NCBI RefSeq assembly: GCF_021155765.1
Contig: NC_060114.1
Location: 5,518,001 to 5,582,000, forward strand
DNA: 64,000 bases
Direction: 5' to 3'
From: Diprion similis
Taxonomy: Eukaryota > Arthropoda > Insecta > Hymenoptera > Diprionidae
The first letter of the stretch is position 1, and every line of letters begins with the position of its first letter. The position numbers were made by a program, and so were the translations under genes. Below, piece by piece: positions 1-11,446 of this stretch. Below the pieces are notes generated by a model, which had not been told where the DNA came from, did not search any database, and saw only the letters and a program-made list of their open reading frames with translations.

Positions 1-2695
1 CCCTTTGGATTTTTGGCGAAAATTTCGACGACTTTGAAAAGAGCTGCAATTGATTTTTCGAGGCACTATTCCGACGTAATTTCGCGAGACAAATCGATTG
101 AGCGCAGTCTTAATACGCTGCGAGCAACGGATCAAAAGTTACAGCCAAAAAACTGCAGATTTTCATCGTCATTTCTCTGCTGTTGGTCCTACGCTTTTTT
201 TGATGTGTTTTTCGAGTTCCTGGGGTTCCAATTAGCCAAAAAAAGGTCATACTAATCAATTCGAGGACCAGAAATTTTCGGCTCCGAAAATCGCAAAAAA
301 AGTCAGGCTAACCCCTTTGGATTTTTGGCGAAAATTTCGACGACTTTGAAAAGTGCTGCAATCGATTTCTTGGGGCACTATTCCGACGTCATTTTGCGAG
401 ACAAATCGATTGAGCGCAGTCTTAATACGCTGCGAGCAACGGATCAAAAGTTACAGCCAAAAAACTGCAGATTTTCATCGTCATTTCTCTGCTGTTGGTC
501 CTACGCTTTTTTTGATGTGTTTTTCGAGTTCCTGGGGTTCCAATTAGCCAAAAAACGGTCATACAAATCAATTCGGAGACCAGAAATTTTCGGCTCCGAA
601 AATCGCAAAAAAAGTCAGGCTAACCCCTTTGGATTTTTGGCGAAAATTTCGACGACTTTGAAAAGTGCTGCAATTGATTTTTTGAGGCACTATTCCGACG
701 TAATTTTGCGAGACAAATCGATTGAGCGCAGTCCCAATACGCTGCGACCAACGGATCAAAAGTTACAGCCAAAAAACTGCAGATTTTCATCGTCATTTCT
801 CTGCTGTTGGTCCTACGCTTTTTTTGATGTGTTTTTCGAGTTCCTGGGGTTCCAATAGGCCAAAAAACGGTCATACTAATCAATTCGGAGACCAGAAATT
901 TTCGGCTCCGAAAATCGCAAAAAAAGTCAGGCTAACCCCTTTGGATTTTTGGCGAAAATTTCGACGACTTTGAAAAGAGCTGCAATTGATTTTTTGAGGC
1001 ACTATTCCGACGTAATTTCGCGAGACAAATCGATTGAGCGCAGTCTTAATACGCTGCGAGCAACGGATCAAAAGTTACAGCCAAAAAACTGCAGATTTTC
1101 ATCGTCATTTCTCTGCTGTTGGTCCTACGCTTTTTTTGATGTGTTTTTCGAGTTCCTGGGGTTCCAATTAGCCAAGAAACGGTCATACAAATTAATTTGG
1201 AGACCAGAAATTCCCGGCTCTGAAAATCGCAAAAAAAGTAAGGCTAACCCCTTTGGATTTTTGGCGAAAATTTCGACGACTTTGAAAAGTGCTGCAATTG
1301 ATTTCTTGGGGCACTATTCCGACGTAATTTTGCGAGACAAATCGATTGAGCGCAGTCCCAATACGCTGCGAGCAACTGATCAAAAGTTACAGCCAAAAAA
1401 CTGCAGATTTTCATCGTCATTTCTCTGCTGTTGGTCCTACGCTTTTTTTGATGTGTTTTTCGAGTTCCTGGGGTTCCAATTAGCCAAAAAACGGTCATAC
1501 AAATCAATTCGGAGACCAGAAATTTTCAGCTCCGAAAATCGCAAAAAAAGTAAGGCTAACCCCTTTGGATTTTTGGCGAAAATTTCGACGACTTTGAAAA
1601 GAGCTGCAATTGATTTTTTGAGGCACTATTCCGACGTAATTTTGCGAGACAAATCGATTGAGCGCAGTCTTAATACGCTGCGAGCAACGGATCAAAAGTT
1701 ACAGCCAAAAAACTGCAGATTTTCATCGTCATTTCTCTGCTGTTGGTCCTACGCTTTTTTTTATGTGTTTTTCGAGTTCCTGGGGTTCCAATTAGTCATG
1801 AAACGATCATACAAATCAATTCGGAGACCAGAAATTTTCGGCTCCGAAAATCGCAAAAAAAGTAAGGCTAACCCCTTTGGATTTTTGGCGAAAATTTCGA
1901 CGACTTCGAAAAGTGCTGCAATTGATTTCTTGGGGCACTATTCCGACGTAATTTTGCGAGACAAATCGATTGAGCGCAGTCCCAATACGCTGCGAGCAAC
2001 TGATCAAAAGTTACAGCCAAAAAACTGCAGATTTTCATCGTCATTTCTCTGCTGTTGGTCCTACGCTTTTTTTGATGTGTTTTTCGAGTTCCTGGGGTTC
2101 CAATTAGCCAAAAAACGGTCATACTAATCAATTCGGAGACCAGAAATTTTCGGCTCCGAAAATCGCAATAAAAGTCAGGCTAACCCCTTTGGATTTTTGG
2201 CGAAAATTTCGACGACTTTGAAAAGTGCTGCAATCGATTTCTTGGGGCACTATTCCGACGTCATTTCGCGAGACAAATCGATTGAGCGCAGTCTTAATAC
2301 GCTGCGAGCAACGGATCAAAAGTTACAGCCAAAAAACTGCAGATTTTCATCGTCATTTCTCTGCTGTTGGTCCTACGCTTTTTTTGATGTGTTTTTCGAG
2401 TTCCTGGGGTTCCAATTAGTCAAGAAACGATCATACAAATCAATTCGGAGACCAGAAATTTTCGGCTCCGAAAATCGCAAAAAAAATAAGGCTAACCCCT
2501 TTGGATTTTTGGCGAAAATTTCGACGACTTTGAAAAGTGCGGCAATTAATTCTTCACTGCACCATTCTGACCTGATTTCGCGAGAGGAATCGATTAAGCG
2601 CAGTTCCGATACGCTGCGAGCAACGGATCAAGAGTTACAGCCAGAAAACGGAACGTTTCTTTCTTGATTTATCTGCTGCTGGTCTTTTTTTCGGA
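1..2695. repeat. 312-bp satellite array, about 8.6 copies
   Basis: A tandem repeat with an exact 312-bp period: the marker CCCTTTGGATTTTTGG recurs at 1, 313, 625, 937, 1249, 1561, 1873, 2185 and 2497. The array continues off the left edge. Copies 1-8 differ by a handful of substitutions. The last copy (from 2497) is clearly more diverged and fades out near 2695, as expected for the edge of a satellite. Because 312 is 3 x 104, several frames on both strands stay open across copies, giving a 392-codon open stretch on the plus strand; I treat this as a by-product of the period. Copies at 937/1249 and 1561/1873 form a dimer-like pattern. Confidence 0.95.
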
Positions 2696-3433
2696 ATGCC
2701 TCAGCTGTTTTCCGGGTCGGCTCTATGGTATGTCACGGCTACATAAAATAAAGTGGAGACAGTTTCTTCAAGCAGAGGGTAAGACAAATCACACATTCAA
2801 AGGTTCAAAGTTACACTTTCAGTTTATTAAATATTTCTAGTTCTCAGTACAAGTGTTCTGGTGTCAGTGTATATAGACTCCAACAAATTGCTACGTTGTA
2901 TTGGGGTTGCAGACAATAATAAACGCAAAAGAATGCTGAATTATTACATAAGTTATCCAACTATCATGCGATGGAGCGCAATCCACATAATCTCAGGTAG
3001 AATCTGAAAAATGACACATGACGTAATCTTTGCGTAGGAATGAAGCTTTGGTCCGCGCGAAAGTGCAATGGCTCTCTGCAGGAAACCATATGTTTGATAT
3101 TGCAGTGTTACTATTTGACGGAACCCGTATAGAATTAAATTAAAGAACGAATTGGTTGCTTCTAATTCTCAACGTATCTTCTGAGCTTTTGGTGCTACGA
3201 TCTTTGAAACCCTTTTCTTGCTATGATCAGGATTCAAATAACAATCGAACAATCCAACGCCACAAAAATCGATTCTTCAAGAATCGTCGAAGAATTACGC
3301 GTCATTAGAGTCAACGGAGTTGGGTCTCCCAAAAAGAATACTACAAACATCAGTTTAGCTGTCAATCCTCACGAAATATCTCAAATAACAGAGAAAAAAA
3401 TAATCCGTAAGCAACAACAGTCAGTTTTAAAGA
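2696..3433. other. Spacer and 5' flank of SNAPC3
   Basis: About 740 bases between the satellite edge and the SNAPC3 start codon. It must hold the SNAPC3 promoter and 5' leader, but I see no clear TATA box. The only notable item is a 72-codon reading frame at 3223-3441 that overlaps the SNAPC3 ATG. Confidence 0.5.
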
Positions 3434-3441
3434 ATGGATGA
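3223..3441 (+). other. Candidate upstream ORF overlapping the SNAPC3 start
   Basis: A 72-codon frame starting with ATG at 3223 and ending in TGA at 3439-3441, eight bases inside the SNAPC3 coding region and in another frame. If the SNAPC3 mRNA begins upstream of 3223, this frame would be translated first and could reduce SNAPC3 translation. The peptide resembles nothing I know, and the true transcription start is not visible, so it may be fortuitous. Confidence 0.25.
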
Positions 3442-6170
3442 GGTTTACGGATTCTACAACAAGACCAGTTCTGAGAAGCTGAACTTGGCACAATACTTTG
3501 ATGAATACAATAATTTAACTAACCTCAAAAGTTTGGCAGAACTGAGGTCAAGCAGAAATGAGAAAACTGGGATCCTCGGAATAATGCAGATGGATGTAAA
3601 TGACGAAGACTTTGCAGTATTATCTGAATATTGCAGGTAATTAAACACAACTTGAATCGTTAGGATCCTTAAATGTAACCTATCCTAACCTTATTCAAAA
3701 TTTAACCTCAACACCAATTCACTGAACTCTGTCGAGTTTAATGCACTAATTTAATTCAATTTTAGCCTAACCAAACGTGATTCAAAATTTTACCTCTATC
3801 TAAACTAATCTAATATTAAATCTAACTTTACAGCAATTTAGTTTCCTAGATTAATCAAGAATTGATTGAGCAGCTCGGATAGAAATGTAATGAAATTTTT
3901 TGATAATACCCATAACGTAGTCACAACAATATTTTCACATCTGACCCGAAGTAAATGTATTTGGCTTCATAACTGTATCAATTTCTCGCCGGACAGAATA
4001 TACAAGCCTTGCGAACAGGCTGGAATCTTGCGTTAGAATTTTCAAATTGATGTGTATATACATAGTTTTAGATGAAAAGAGAATCTAAAATCATAAGCTT
4101 TCGAATATGTGACAAAGACTCGAGCATGATTTTTTTTGCAGCATTGAAAATTTGACGATACCTGGCGAAAGTTTTGAGAAATACGATGACACAAGGTTGG
4201 GCAATCGCAAAGGGACGTACGAAGTGAAAGAAATACCGAAAGACGTCAATCTCGAAACACTGACAAAGCTTAAAGAGAGATTAGAATTGCCTCAGCGACC
4301 ATTTGTCCACAGTTTAAAATACAGGAGCGAGATATGCATAGTGAGTCAAATCGATCAATTTCCTTTTGTCGAAAATCCAAAATTATTTTACTATAATTTA
4401 AAAGAATGTTAACATACTTGTTTGCTTTAAATTGTTTTTCTTGTAATGCAATTATTTACAGGAACCTGAAAAAGTCGAGACGTTCAAATGCAACTCTCTA
4501 ATGGAGCCGGGAAACGAGATGCTTGTCTTTGTCCGTATTTATGCACCTTTCGTACATCAGCATCGAATTAGCAGTGTCTATGTGTCCAAAATATTCACCA
4601 CTCACATTGTAGCCATCCTTGGATCGCAAACGTTGGCTGAACTCAGAGACATCATATCGTGCACATCGGATTTATCCATAGCTAAAGAAGTTAGTGCCGA
4701 CCCAGATGCTGGGGCGAGGCAGCCACAGGCTAAAGTGAGCGGTTATTGCTTGACTACGAATCAAAACTTGGCAGATTAGAAAAAACTATTCGAGAAAAAC
4801 TTTTACAATTAGCAACTTCAAAATGCATAATCTAGTATTTTCGATCCAATTCTAATGTTCATGGTTCTCATTCTATCCAGTATAGAAATCTTTAATGCAA
4901 TAATCGTGAAGTCTATTGTCTTCTGTCCGTCATATAATATTTTTGTACCTTTGTTTCCAGGACGTTTATAAGTCCGGATTTTTCTACATTGAAAGCACGT
5001 TTTACAACGATTTTCGCGACCCGAGTAACATGGACAACAGCGAAGTGATCAGAGAATGGGCTAAGAAACGGAATTTAGGACCGTTTAAAACTGCATCAAT
5101 GGAAAGCGTCACCATTAATTCACTCTCCGTAAAATTTGGTTACCCTTGGGTCTACCAGCATCAAGGAACCTGTGAGCATTTGCTTGTGTTTTCTGATGCC
5201 AGGTGAATTGGAACTGCAATTTTCATTAACTCTATGAATTCACTTTGATGTAGTTGAGAAAAAGAAGTATTATTTACTTTTTTTTATGTCGTTCGATGAA
5301 TGAGACATCAATTTATGTCTGAAGATAATACTTGCTATCAACTTTATTACTAGACAATTGTACATTGAGTATTTATCAAATTATTGTATTACTAAGGTGA
5401 GATTTCTATCATGTAAGAATGAAAAAAAAATGTAGACATCGATGCTTCATTTCAAATCACTTCAATATTGTTAAAAATCTCGTAAATTCGTTCCATTTCA
5501 CTTTACGATGGCTCGTTTTATTGAGAAGATTATTATTTTATATAAAGTGACGAAAGAACTGTTTCTTTTTTTTTTTCACATCAGGTAGGTATTGTTAAAT
5601 ATTGAATTATACATTGATCAACAAATTGCAATATTGAATCGGTCATTAAAAAAAAAAAGAGCAAACTGTTCCAGTCACTTTGTAGAAAATAATTGGTTGA
5701 ATAAAAATAAGCCATCGTGAAGTGAACACGAACAAATTTACCACATTATTATTACTTTCGAGCATCGATTTTGCGCCTTCAGTTTCCTCAATCACATTAT
5801 TAGCTACCCAAATTCTAGTTTCACGATTTTTGCAAAAGACTTTTCGAAAAGCTTCAGTCTTTGAAACGTTCTTATCGAAAATTAATCTCTTTCCATTATG
5901 TCTGATATCCTTAGGCTGATCGGCCCATCGGACAATTTGACCATATCCAGCTACCCGAGAATCCACAGAATGCGAGCGAGTTCAACGAAGTATTGCATGG
6001 TCTGCGGAGTGTTCGCAGCGTCCTGGATAACGACAGATAACGACAGGCTGCCCCACGATCCTTGTTACTTTTGCACAACTTGTTTTCATTCCTTCAATTA
6101 CATCAACGGTGAAAAGATTGGCAATTTCTTGGCTTATCCAGTGCCTTTCAGCGACGTTGCTCAGGACTGA
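3434..6170 (+). CDS. SNAPC3: snRNA-activating protein complex subunit 3 (SNAP50 homologue)
   Basis: SNAPc binds the proximal sequence element of Pol II and Pol III snRNA promoters in the nucleus; SNAPC3 is a core DNA-contacting subunit. Deduced exons: 3434-3636, 4142-4340, 4462-4734, 4961-5202, 5915-6170, all GT-AG and phase-consistent, giving 390 aa (human about 411). The C-terminal half carries the family hallmark: the YPWVYQHQGTCEH segment (about residues 286-298), then a Cys-rich block with CxxC at 333-336, DPCYFC at 354-359 and Cys362, and a final GEKIGNFLAYP. These Cys/His residues fit the zinc-binding part of the SNAPC3 family. The start at 3434 was chosen because it opens the frame that splices cleanly into exon 2; the first 60 residues are poorly conserved, so this start is less certain. 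A possible AATAAA lies at 6489-6494. The gene is tail to tail with TMTC4. Confidence 0.94.
5436..5528. repeat. Dispersed repeat, copy 1 (SNAPC3 intron 4)
   Basis: About 92 bases in the last SNAPC3 intron match 25830-25921 in the same orientation, at roughly 75% identity by eye. Both contain ATCGATGCTTC near the start and TACGATGG near the end. No terminal repeats or coding were found, so the family is unknown; probably an old fragment of a non-coding mobile element. Confidence 0.45.
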
Positions 6171-6522
6171 AGAGAAATCCTGCTAACTTGTTCTCGAAGT
6201 ATTTAACTATTTGGGTAAGCCTGCATTAATTTATTTATTCTTTAACCAATCTTTAAGACAAAAAGCGAAGTTCAAGATCGTGAAATTTATGTAACCATGA
6301 ATTTTTTTCAGAAAAATTGGTATTTCAAAACTTTAATCATGAATATCAAATTCAGTAAACAATAATATAGTGAGACGTTCTCACATTTTGGAAACTTGAC
6401 TCCTTCAAAGTCCTTAAAAAATATTTTAAGACAGATTTCCATTTGACGTTTGGTTACTAATTTCAACCTTGTCAAAAATGGGTTTCTAAATAAAAAAATA
6501 ACCCAAATCGCGTATATCTGCT

Positions 6523-6528
6523 TTTATT
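6523..6528 (-). terminator. Candidate TMTC4 poly(A) signal
   Basis: AATAAA on the minus strand, about 36 bases downstream of the TMTC4 stop codon. A candidate SNAPC3 AATAAA on the plus strand lies only about 30 bases away (6489-6494), so the two convergent transcripts probably overlap or abut at their 3' ends. Confidence 0.5.
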
Positions 6529-6563
6529 TACGTCCAGTACATCGTTTCAATAAATAAAAAAAA

Positions 6564-9500
6564 TCATCCGATTCTCAGCTTCTTCAAGTTGTCCTTTGCA
6601 CTTTGCAAATTCGGATTTATTTCTAAGGCTTTTTTGTACATTCTTTTCGCTTTCTGGCGCTTGTTCCATCGGTGGTAAAGGACGCCTGATTGAAAATTGG
6701 ATCACGCCTCGTTATCTTTCTATTTCTGGTCATTTCTCTATGGTGTATTTATTCATTCCATACAAATCACTCACCCAAATTTGTGTAGAAGTTTGCATTT
6801 GACGAATCTCGCGAAATCGCGTTATTAAATTGCTTCTCTGCTTCCTCGAACTTGCCCGCCTTACCAAGTATGTTACCGATATTGAAATATATCGAAGCCT
6901 CGTCTGGCAGATACTTCAACGCTTTGTTACCAACTGATAACGCTTTATCCCCGTGACCTGAGTAGAGTAGAATTTTGAATGAAAATTTAATTTGTGACAA
7001 ATATTTATGAACAATATAATCCCGATTTTTTTTTATCCATATCTCTCTTTTCTCTATACTTTTGTACATATTCAATTCTTGCCTAAATCGTCCAGCAGCA
7101 AAATTGTATTCGTCCATGCACGTTTATGATTTGGTTTTTGTCTAGTCGCATTTTCCCAGGCCTTCAGAGCCTTGTCATATTGTCTTTGTTCCAAATACTG
7201 AAAACAAACAATCATTTATCCAAACGATATATCGCAAAACTTCTTTGATTCGAGCGGCAATTGAATTTAGTCTAATTTGAACAGAATTTTGAGTAGAACT
7301 TTCGGCTAAATAAAACATTCTACTCGTTAAAAAAACTATTCTCAAAAAAATAATTTAAACATTTCCTGAGTTTAAAAGGAAAAGGAAAAGAAGTTTGAAC
7401 AATTGCTAAAACATTCTTACCAAGACGCCAAGATTGTAATAGCAATCTGGGTATTTCGATCTATGAGAAAGAGCAGTTAAATAACTTTTCTCCGATTCCT
7501 CGGGTTTCTTTAACGCAGCCAATACAATTCCGTAATTCATCCAAGCCGCTGCGAAATCCGATCTGAAATTTAAAATCAGTTAAAGATGTTAATTCCATCG
7601 AAAGATGTAACTTCTCTTTCTTTTTTTTTCTACCTACTGTATCTCTACGGCTCTCTTGAGTAGTTTTTCCGCTTCATAATATCTCTGTCGATCCTTGAGC
7701 AAATTACCCAAGTTATTCATAGCTTGAGCATATTCAGGATGAAGTCTGAAAGACAAAAAATTGCGGTGTAACATGACCGGTTTAAGAGTATTGACGAGAT
7801 TCGGGATAGTAATTCCTCAAAACTATCTAACACACGATTGTTCAGAATTTTTTGAGAATTTTGAATTCCGTCGATCCTAAGTCCTAGGTGACCATAGCGC
7901 ACTTTCCAACATCAGAACGATGACATTGCAAATGAATTCAAATCGAAATGATGTTTTACGAACAATGAAATTATTCTAAGTACTCTTAAATGGTTTGTGA
8001 CCGCAAATTTAAAACAGTTTGAAGATCTTTGCTTTCAAATTTTTGAATTACACCTGTCTTTCTAATAGAACGTTTCACGCCAAATCGAATTGCACCTTAA
8101 AGCCTCATTGTACTCGATTTCAGCGTGAGCCGAATCGCCTTTGTCTGCAGCATTCTTGGCGACGTTGTAGTGAACCTTTGCATTCAACGGACAGACATTC
8201 AGGGCTGATCGGAACAACGTTTTTTCCGTTTTCCATTCGGTGCTTCTGATCCAGGAACGTGCAAAGAAGACCGCCAGCAGAACGAAGTACAGCGACAAAA
8301 GTATTCTGCTGCAGCCGTTGCATTGCTCCATCAGACGCTGAAATCCGATTGCAAATAGCAAGCAGAAACCTGCCGAAGGTATATATAGCGTCCTTTCCGC
8401 AAGAACGAAACCGACCTTGAAAAACAGGTTTGTCGCTGGAAGGAACGGTATCATCAGTAAAGCGAGTCCCATTATCGTGGGGCTGAAAAACAAGAAGAGG
8501 ATTGAACCTGTAACCTGTGATGGTGGCAAATAAATTTTTTTGTAACTGTTTCCTCATCGCAAAAGATAGATTATTATTAAAAATCGGTGTTAATTAGTTT
8601 TTGGGGTATGACGAAGTCTTTGAATTGAGTTAGCCCTTGTCTCGCAAATACTCAATCAGTTCCTTTGCCATTCACAAGTTATTTTGTCCCAAAAACGTAT
8701 CTTACTTCAGAACTGAGTCTGTGACGAATTATTTTTAAGATATTTTAAGATTATATCAGAAAAAGTCAGTGTCTTTGAATCGGATATTCTGTAATTGTGA
8801 TACGATGGTTTGATTCTGGAAGCCATTTTGATTGTAACTGTGTTGTTGAATTATATTGTATATTATTTTTTAAAATGCCATTTTTTCTTGTCAAAGAATA
8901 GTTTCTAAGACTGCGTGATTATTCAATTAATCGAAAAAATTCAATTGAAAGACTCGATTAATCGATTGTACGAGCATTTGAAAGGATCAATTAATCGAAA
9001 GATCGATCAACCGAAAAGGCTGATTAATCAATCAATTGAAAAAGATCATCTACAACTCTCCGAGTTGAGAAGGAAAAAAAAATTGCATCTGGCAAATATT
9101 GTCAGTCAATAATAATCGTGAATAAATTGAGTGTACGTAAAGGATAAAAAAAAGGTTACCTCAACTGTTCGCTGTGCTTTTTGGCCGAAACATGGTAGCA
9201 GAAAGATCCGAGAACGATCCACAAAGTAAAAACAGCAAGGATCCTCACGTCCAAACCATTAATTAGCGGAACGCAGCCCATCGCCCAGTCAAAAGAGAGC
9301 CACTCGGGACACAGGAGTAACCATGCGTTCAGGCTATATATATAATTGAAGTTAAGTACCTTTTGAAAAATTGTTACAAGATTATTTTATGCTCATTTGC
9401 ATTGGTGTTACTTGAATATATAGTTGTTTGACGCAGAGACTCACGCGCATCGGTAATGGTTCGACAAAAGAAGCAGGATTATCAACCGGTTGAAACCGTG

Positions 9501-11446
9501 GCGGGGAAAATCCCATTATACTGAATCTGAGTAAGAGCAGGAAAAATCCGGCTATCGATAGTGTCTTCATGCGCCGAACAAGAGCCGCGTACTTGACTGC
9601 TAAAGACTCTCTCGTCTCGCCTGAACACACCTGTCTCAGACACCTCACCATATCGATTGGTAATAATTTATTGACGACGACTAGATCATAAACGCAGCAT
9701 ATGCCCTTAAATCGAAAAACAGAGTTGAAAATTAACTGTTTTAAACAATTTTGGTGTTGAAAAAGAGCAAAAGCTATCTGCTAGTCTTTTATTAAAGATG
9801 CATATCTTGTACTGTTAAACATGAAAACAAATTTCTCCTTAAACTTTGTTTTTATATTTTTTCTGAACTTGAAACAGTACTGAAGATGCATTCTTGAAAA
9901 TGAAAATTGCTGGGCAAATCCAAAGTTAGGAAAAAAGTAACAACTGTTTAACAAATCTCCAGCAGCGATGTTTCCACTAGTTATGGTGAACTCGAATGGA
10001 ACTACGTCTCTACTATGTGATATCAACCGTCATTTACATAAATATCACTGCTAGAGAGTTTTCAAACGGTTTTTTCTCTGCTCCTAAGTTTTGATTCAGA
10101 CAAAAAAATCGATTCACCCTTATTAAGCTTTCGCAGTGAATGCAATCACACTTACAATCGCAGTTATTCCAGTTTCTTTGCAAAGCATCGACGTCATTAT
10201 ACATAACATACTCATAGTCATGTTCATCCATTTGGCGAACGATCCTTCGGCGAGTATTGACTTTTGGTATAACAAAATTGATATCCACATGAACACCGCG
10301 CAAAGCATGTCTGCTCTCCCGACGATACCTGCGACCTGAAAATAAGTCACCTGTGAGTTTTTTTTTGTAACTTGTAGCACAATATTGTTTGGAAACATGA
10401 TGGAAAATATTGAGGAAGAGCTTACCGCCTCTGCGTGAACAGGATGGACAGCGAACAATGTTGCAGCATAGAAAGCTACATTTCCAGAATTCTCACCGAT
10501 CAATATATTGTACAGGAATAAAGTGAGAACAGAAACCAGAACGTGGAGTATCACATTTACTATGTGAAAGTCTCTGGGATCCAAATATCCTCTGAAGAGA
10601 TAATGAAGCCTGAAAGATCAGAATTTAACAGTTTGATTTCAGCTTTTCCTGGCGCCTCAAATAAGAAAACAATAGTGTAAATTTTAGAATGTCAAAAAAA
10701 AAGACCAAAATATAGATGTTTGATCAAATTCTGGGTGTCATTAATTCAAAGAAATTACTTGTTCTATTCCATCTACGCAATGATGTTTCTGTTGTCAGAA
10801 GTTCCTATGAAAGTTCTACATTTATTTTTACTTAAAAATAACAGTTTATTTATAACCGAGATACTCAACATGACTTTCTTCATCCTCAAGGGTTCATTTT
10901 AAGTTAATAACTCATTGCTGCAAAATCAGCAGACTTCCTTTCGTATAATTTTAATTTTAAAGAAATGCAATGCAAAAAAGAAGTAAAATTAAGGAAAATG
11001 AAAATACTAAAAGCATGCCTAAACGTGAGTATCGTCAGAGGGCGATAGGATTTGTGACTCTGTTTGTGCGACAACTTTGTCCCCCAAAAATCGTTCTCGA
11101 ATATTTTGTATATCGGAGCATCCTTAACATCTTTATTTGTCACTATGGCCTCAGAATCGTCGAATACAAATTCACCGTCGTACGAATTTGCAAAACACAG
11201 AGAAGCCACGATCACCAGAATTATCGCAGTTGGAAGAGAAATGTCTGAAAGAATATAAGATAATTTTGTAATACATTTGTGTTGAGTAATTGAATTATGG
11301 TTATTCTGACCGTTATTTTTTGTTTAAAAAATTGATAATGTTAGAAGTATAATACACTTATATACCTATAAGATCATTCTTGTGTTATCCAGTAAGATTA
11401 TGGGATTACCTTGAAATCCTTTAAGATCCTTCTTCTGTTTTGTCAT
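6564..11446 (-). CDS. TMTC4: Protein O-mannosyl-transferase TMTC4
   Basis: TMTC proteins are multipass ER membrane proteins with a GT-C type glycosyltransferase half and a C-terminal TPR half; the family O-mannosylates cadherin-type domains. Twelve exons deduced on the minus strand: 11410-11446, 11019-11244, 10426-10609, 10156-10335, 9445-9705, 9160-9359, 8096-8482, 7638-7745, 7421-7562, 7083-7197, 6775-6957, 6564-6685. They join in phase to 714 aa (human TMTC4 about 741). Visible landmarks: first membrane helix at residues 14-32, diacidic FVFDD at 38-42, SHKSYRPLTILTFR, HPVHAEAVAGIVGRAD, then VDNPASF, SLNAWLLLCP, IPFLPATNLFF and VCPLNAKVHYN before the TPR repeats (about 475-714). These strings match TMTC4 better than TMTC1-3. 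Exons 2 and 10 end at GC rather than GT donors. The ATG at 11446 opens a short first exon and is probably head to head with the gene to its right. Confidence 0.94.
8925..9050. repeat. Degenerate ATTAATCGA-rich stretch
   Basis: Inside TMTC4 intron 6, short words of the type ATTAATCGA, AATCGA and TCAATTGAAA recur irregularly over about 125 bases in both orientations. This looks like cryptic simple sequence. No element ends are visible. Confidence 0.35.

Noticed and set aside
949-2127. 392-codon frame in the satellite as a repeat protein gene
   Set aside because: The period is a multiple of three and several other frames on both strands are also open. Some monomers carry a stop at the same place, so there is no sign of protein-level constraint.
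3660-3800. CCTAACC-like words suggesting insect telomere repeat (TTAGG)
   Set aside because: Irregular and scattered in a SNAPC3 intron, with no tandem TTAGG run.
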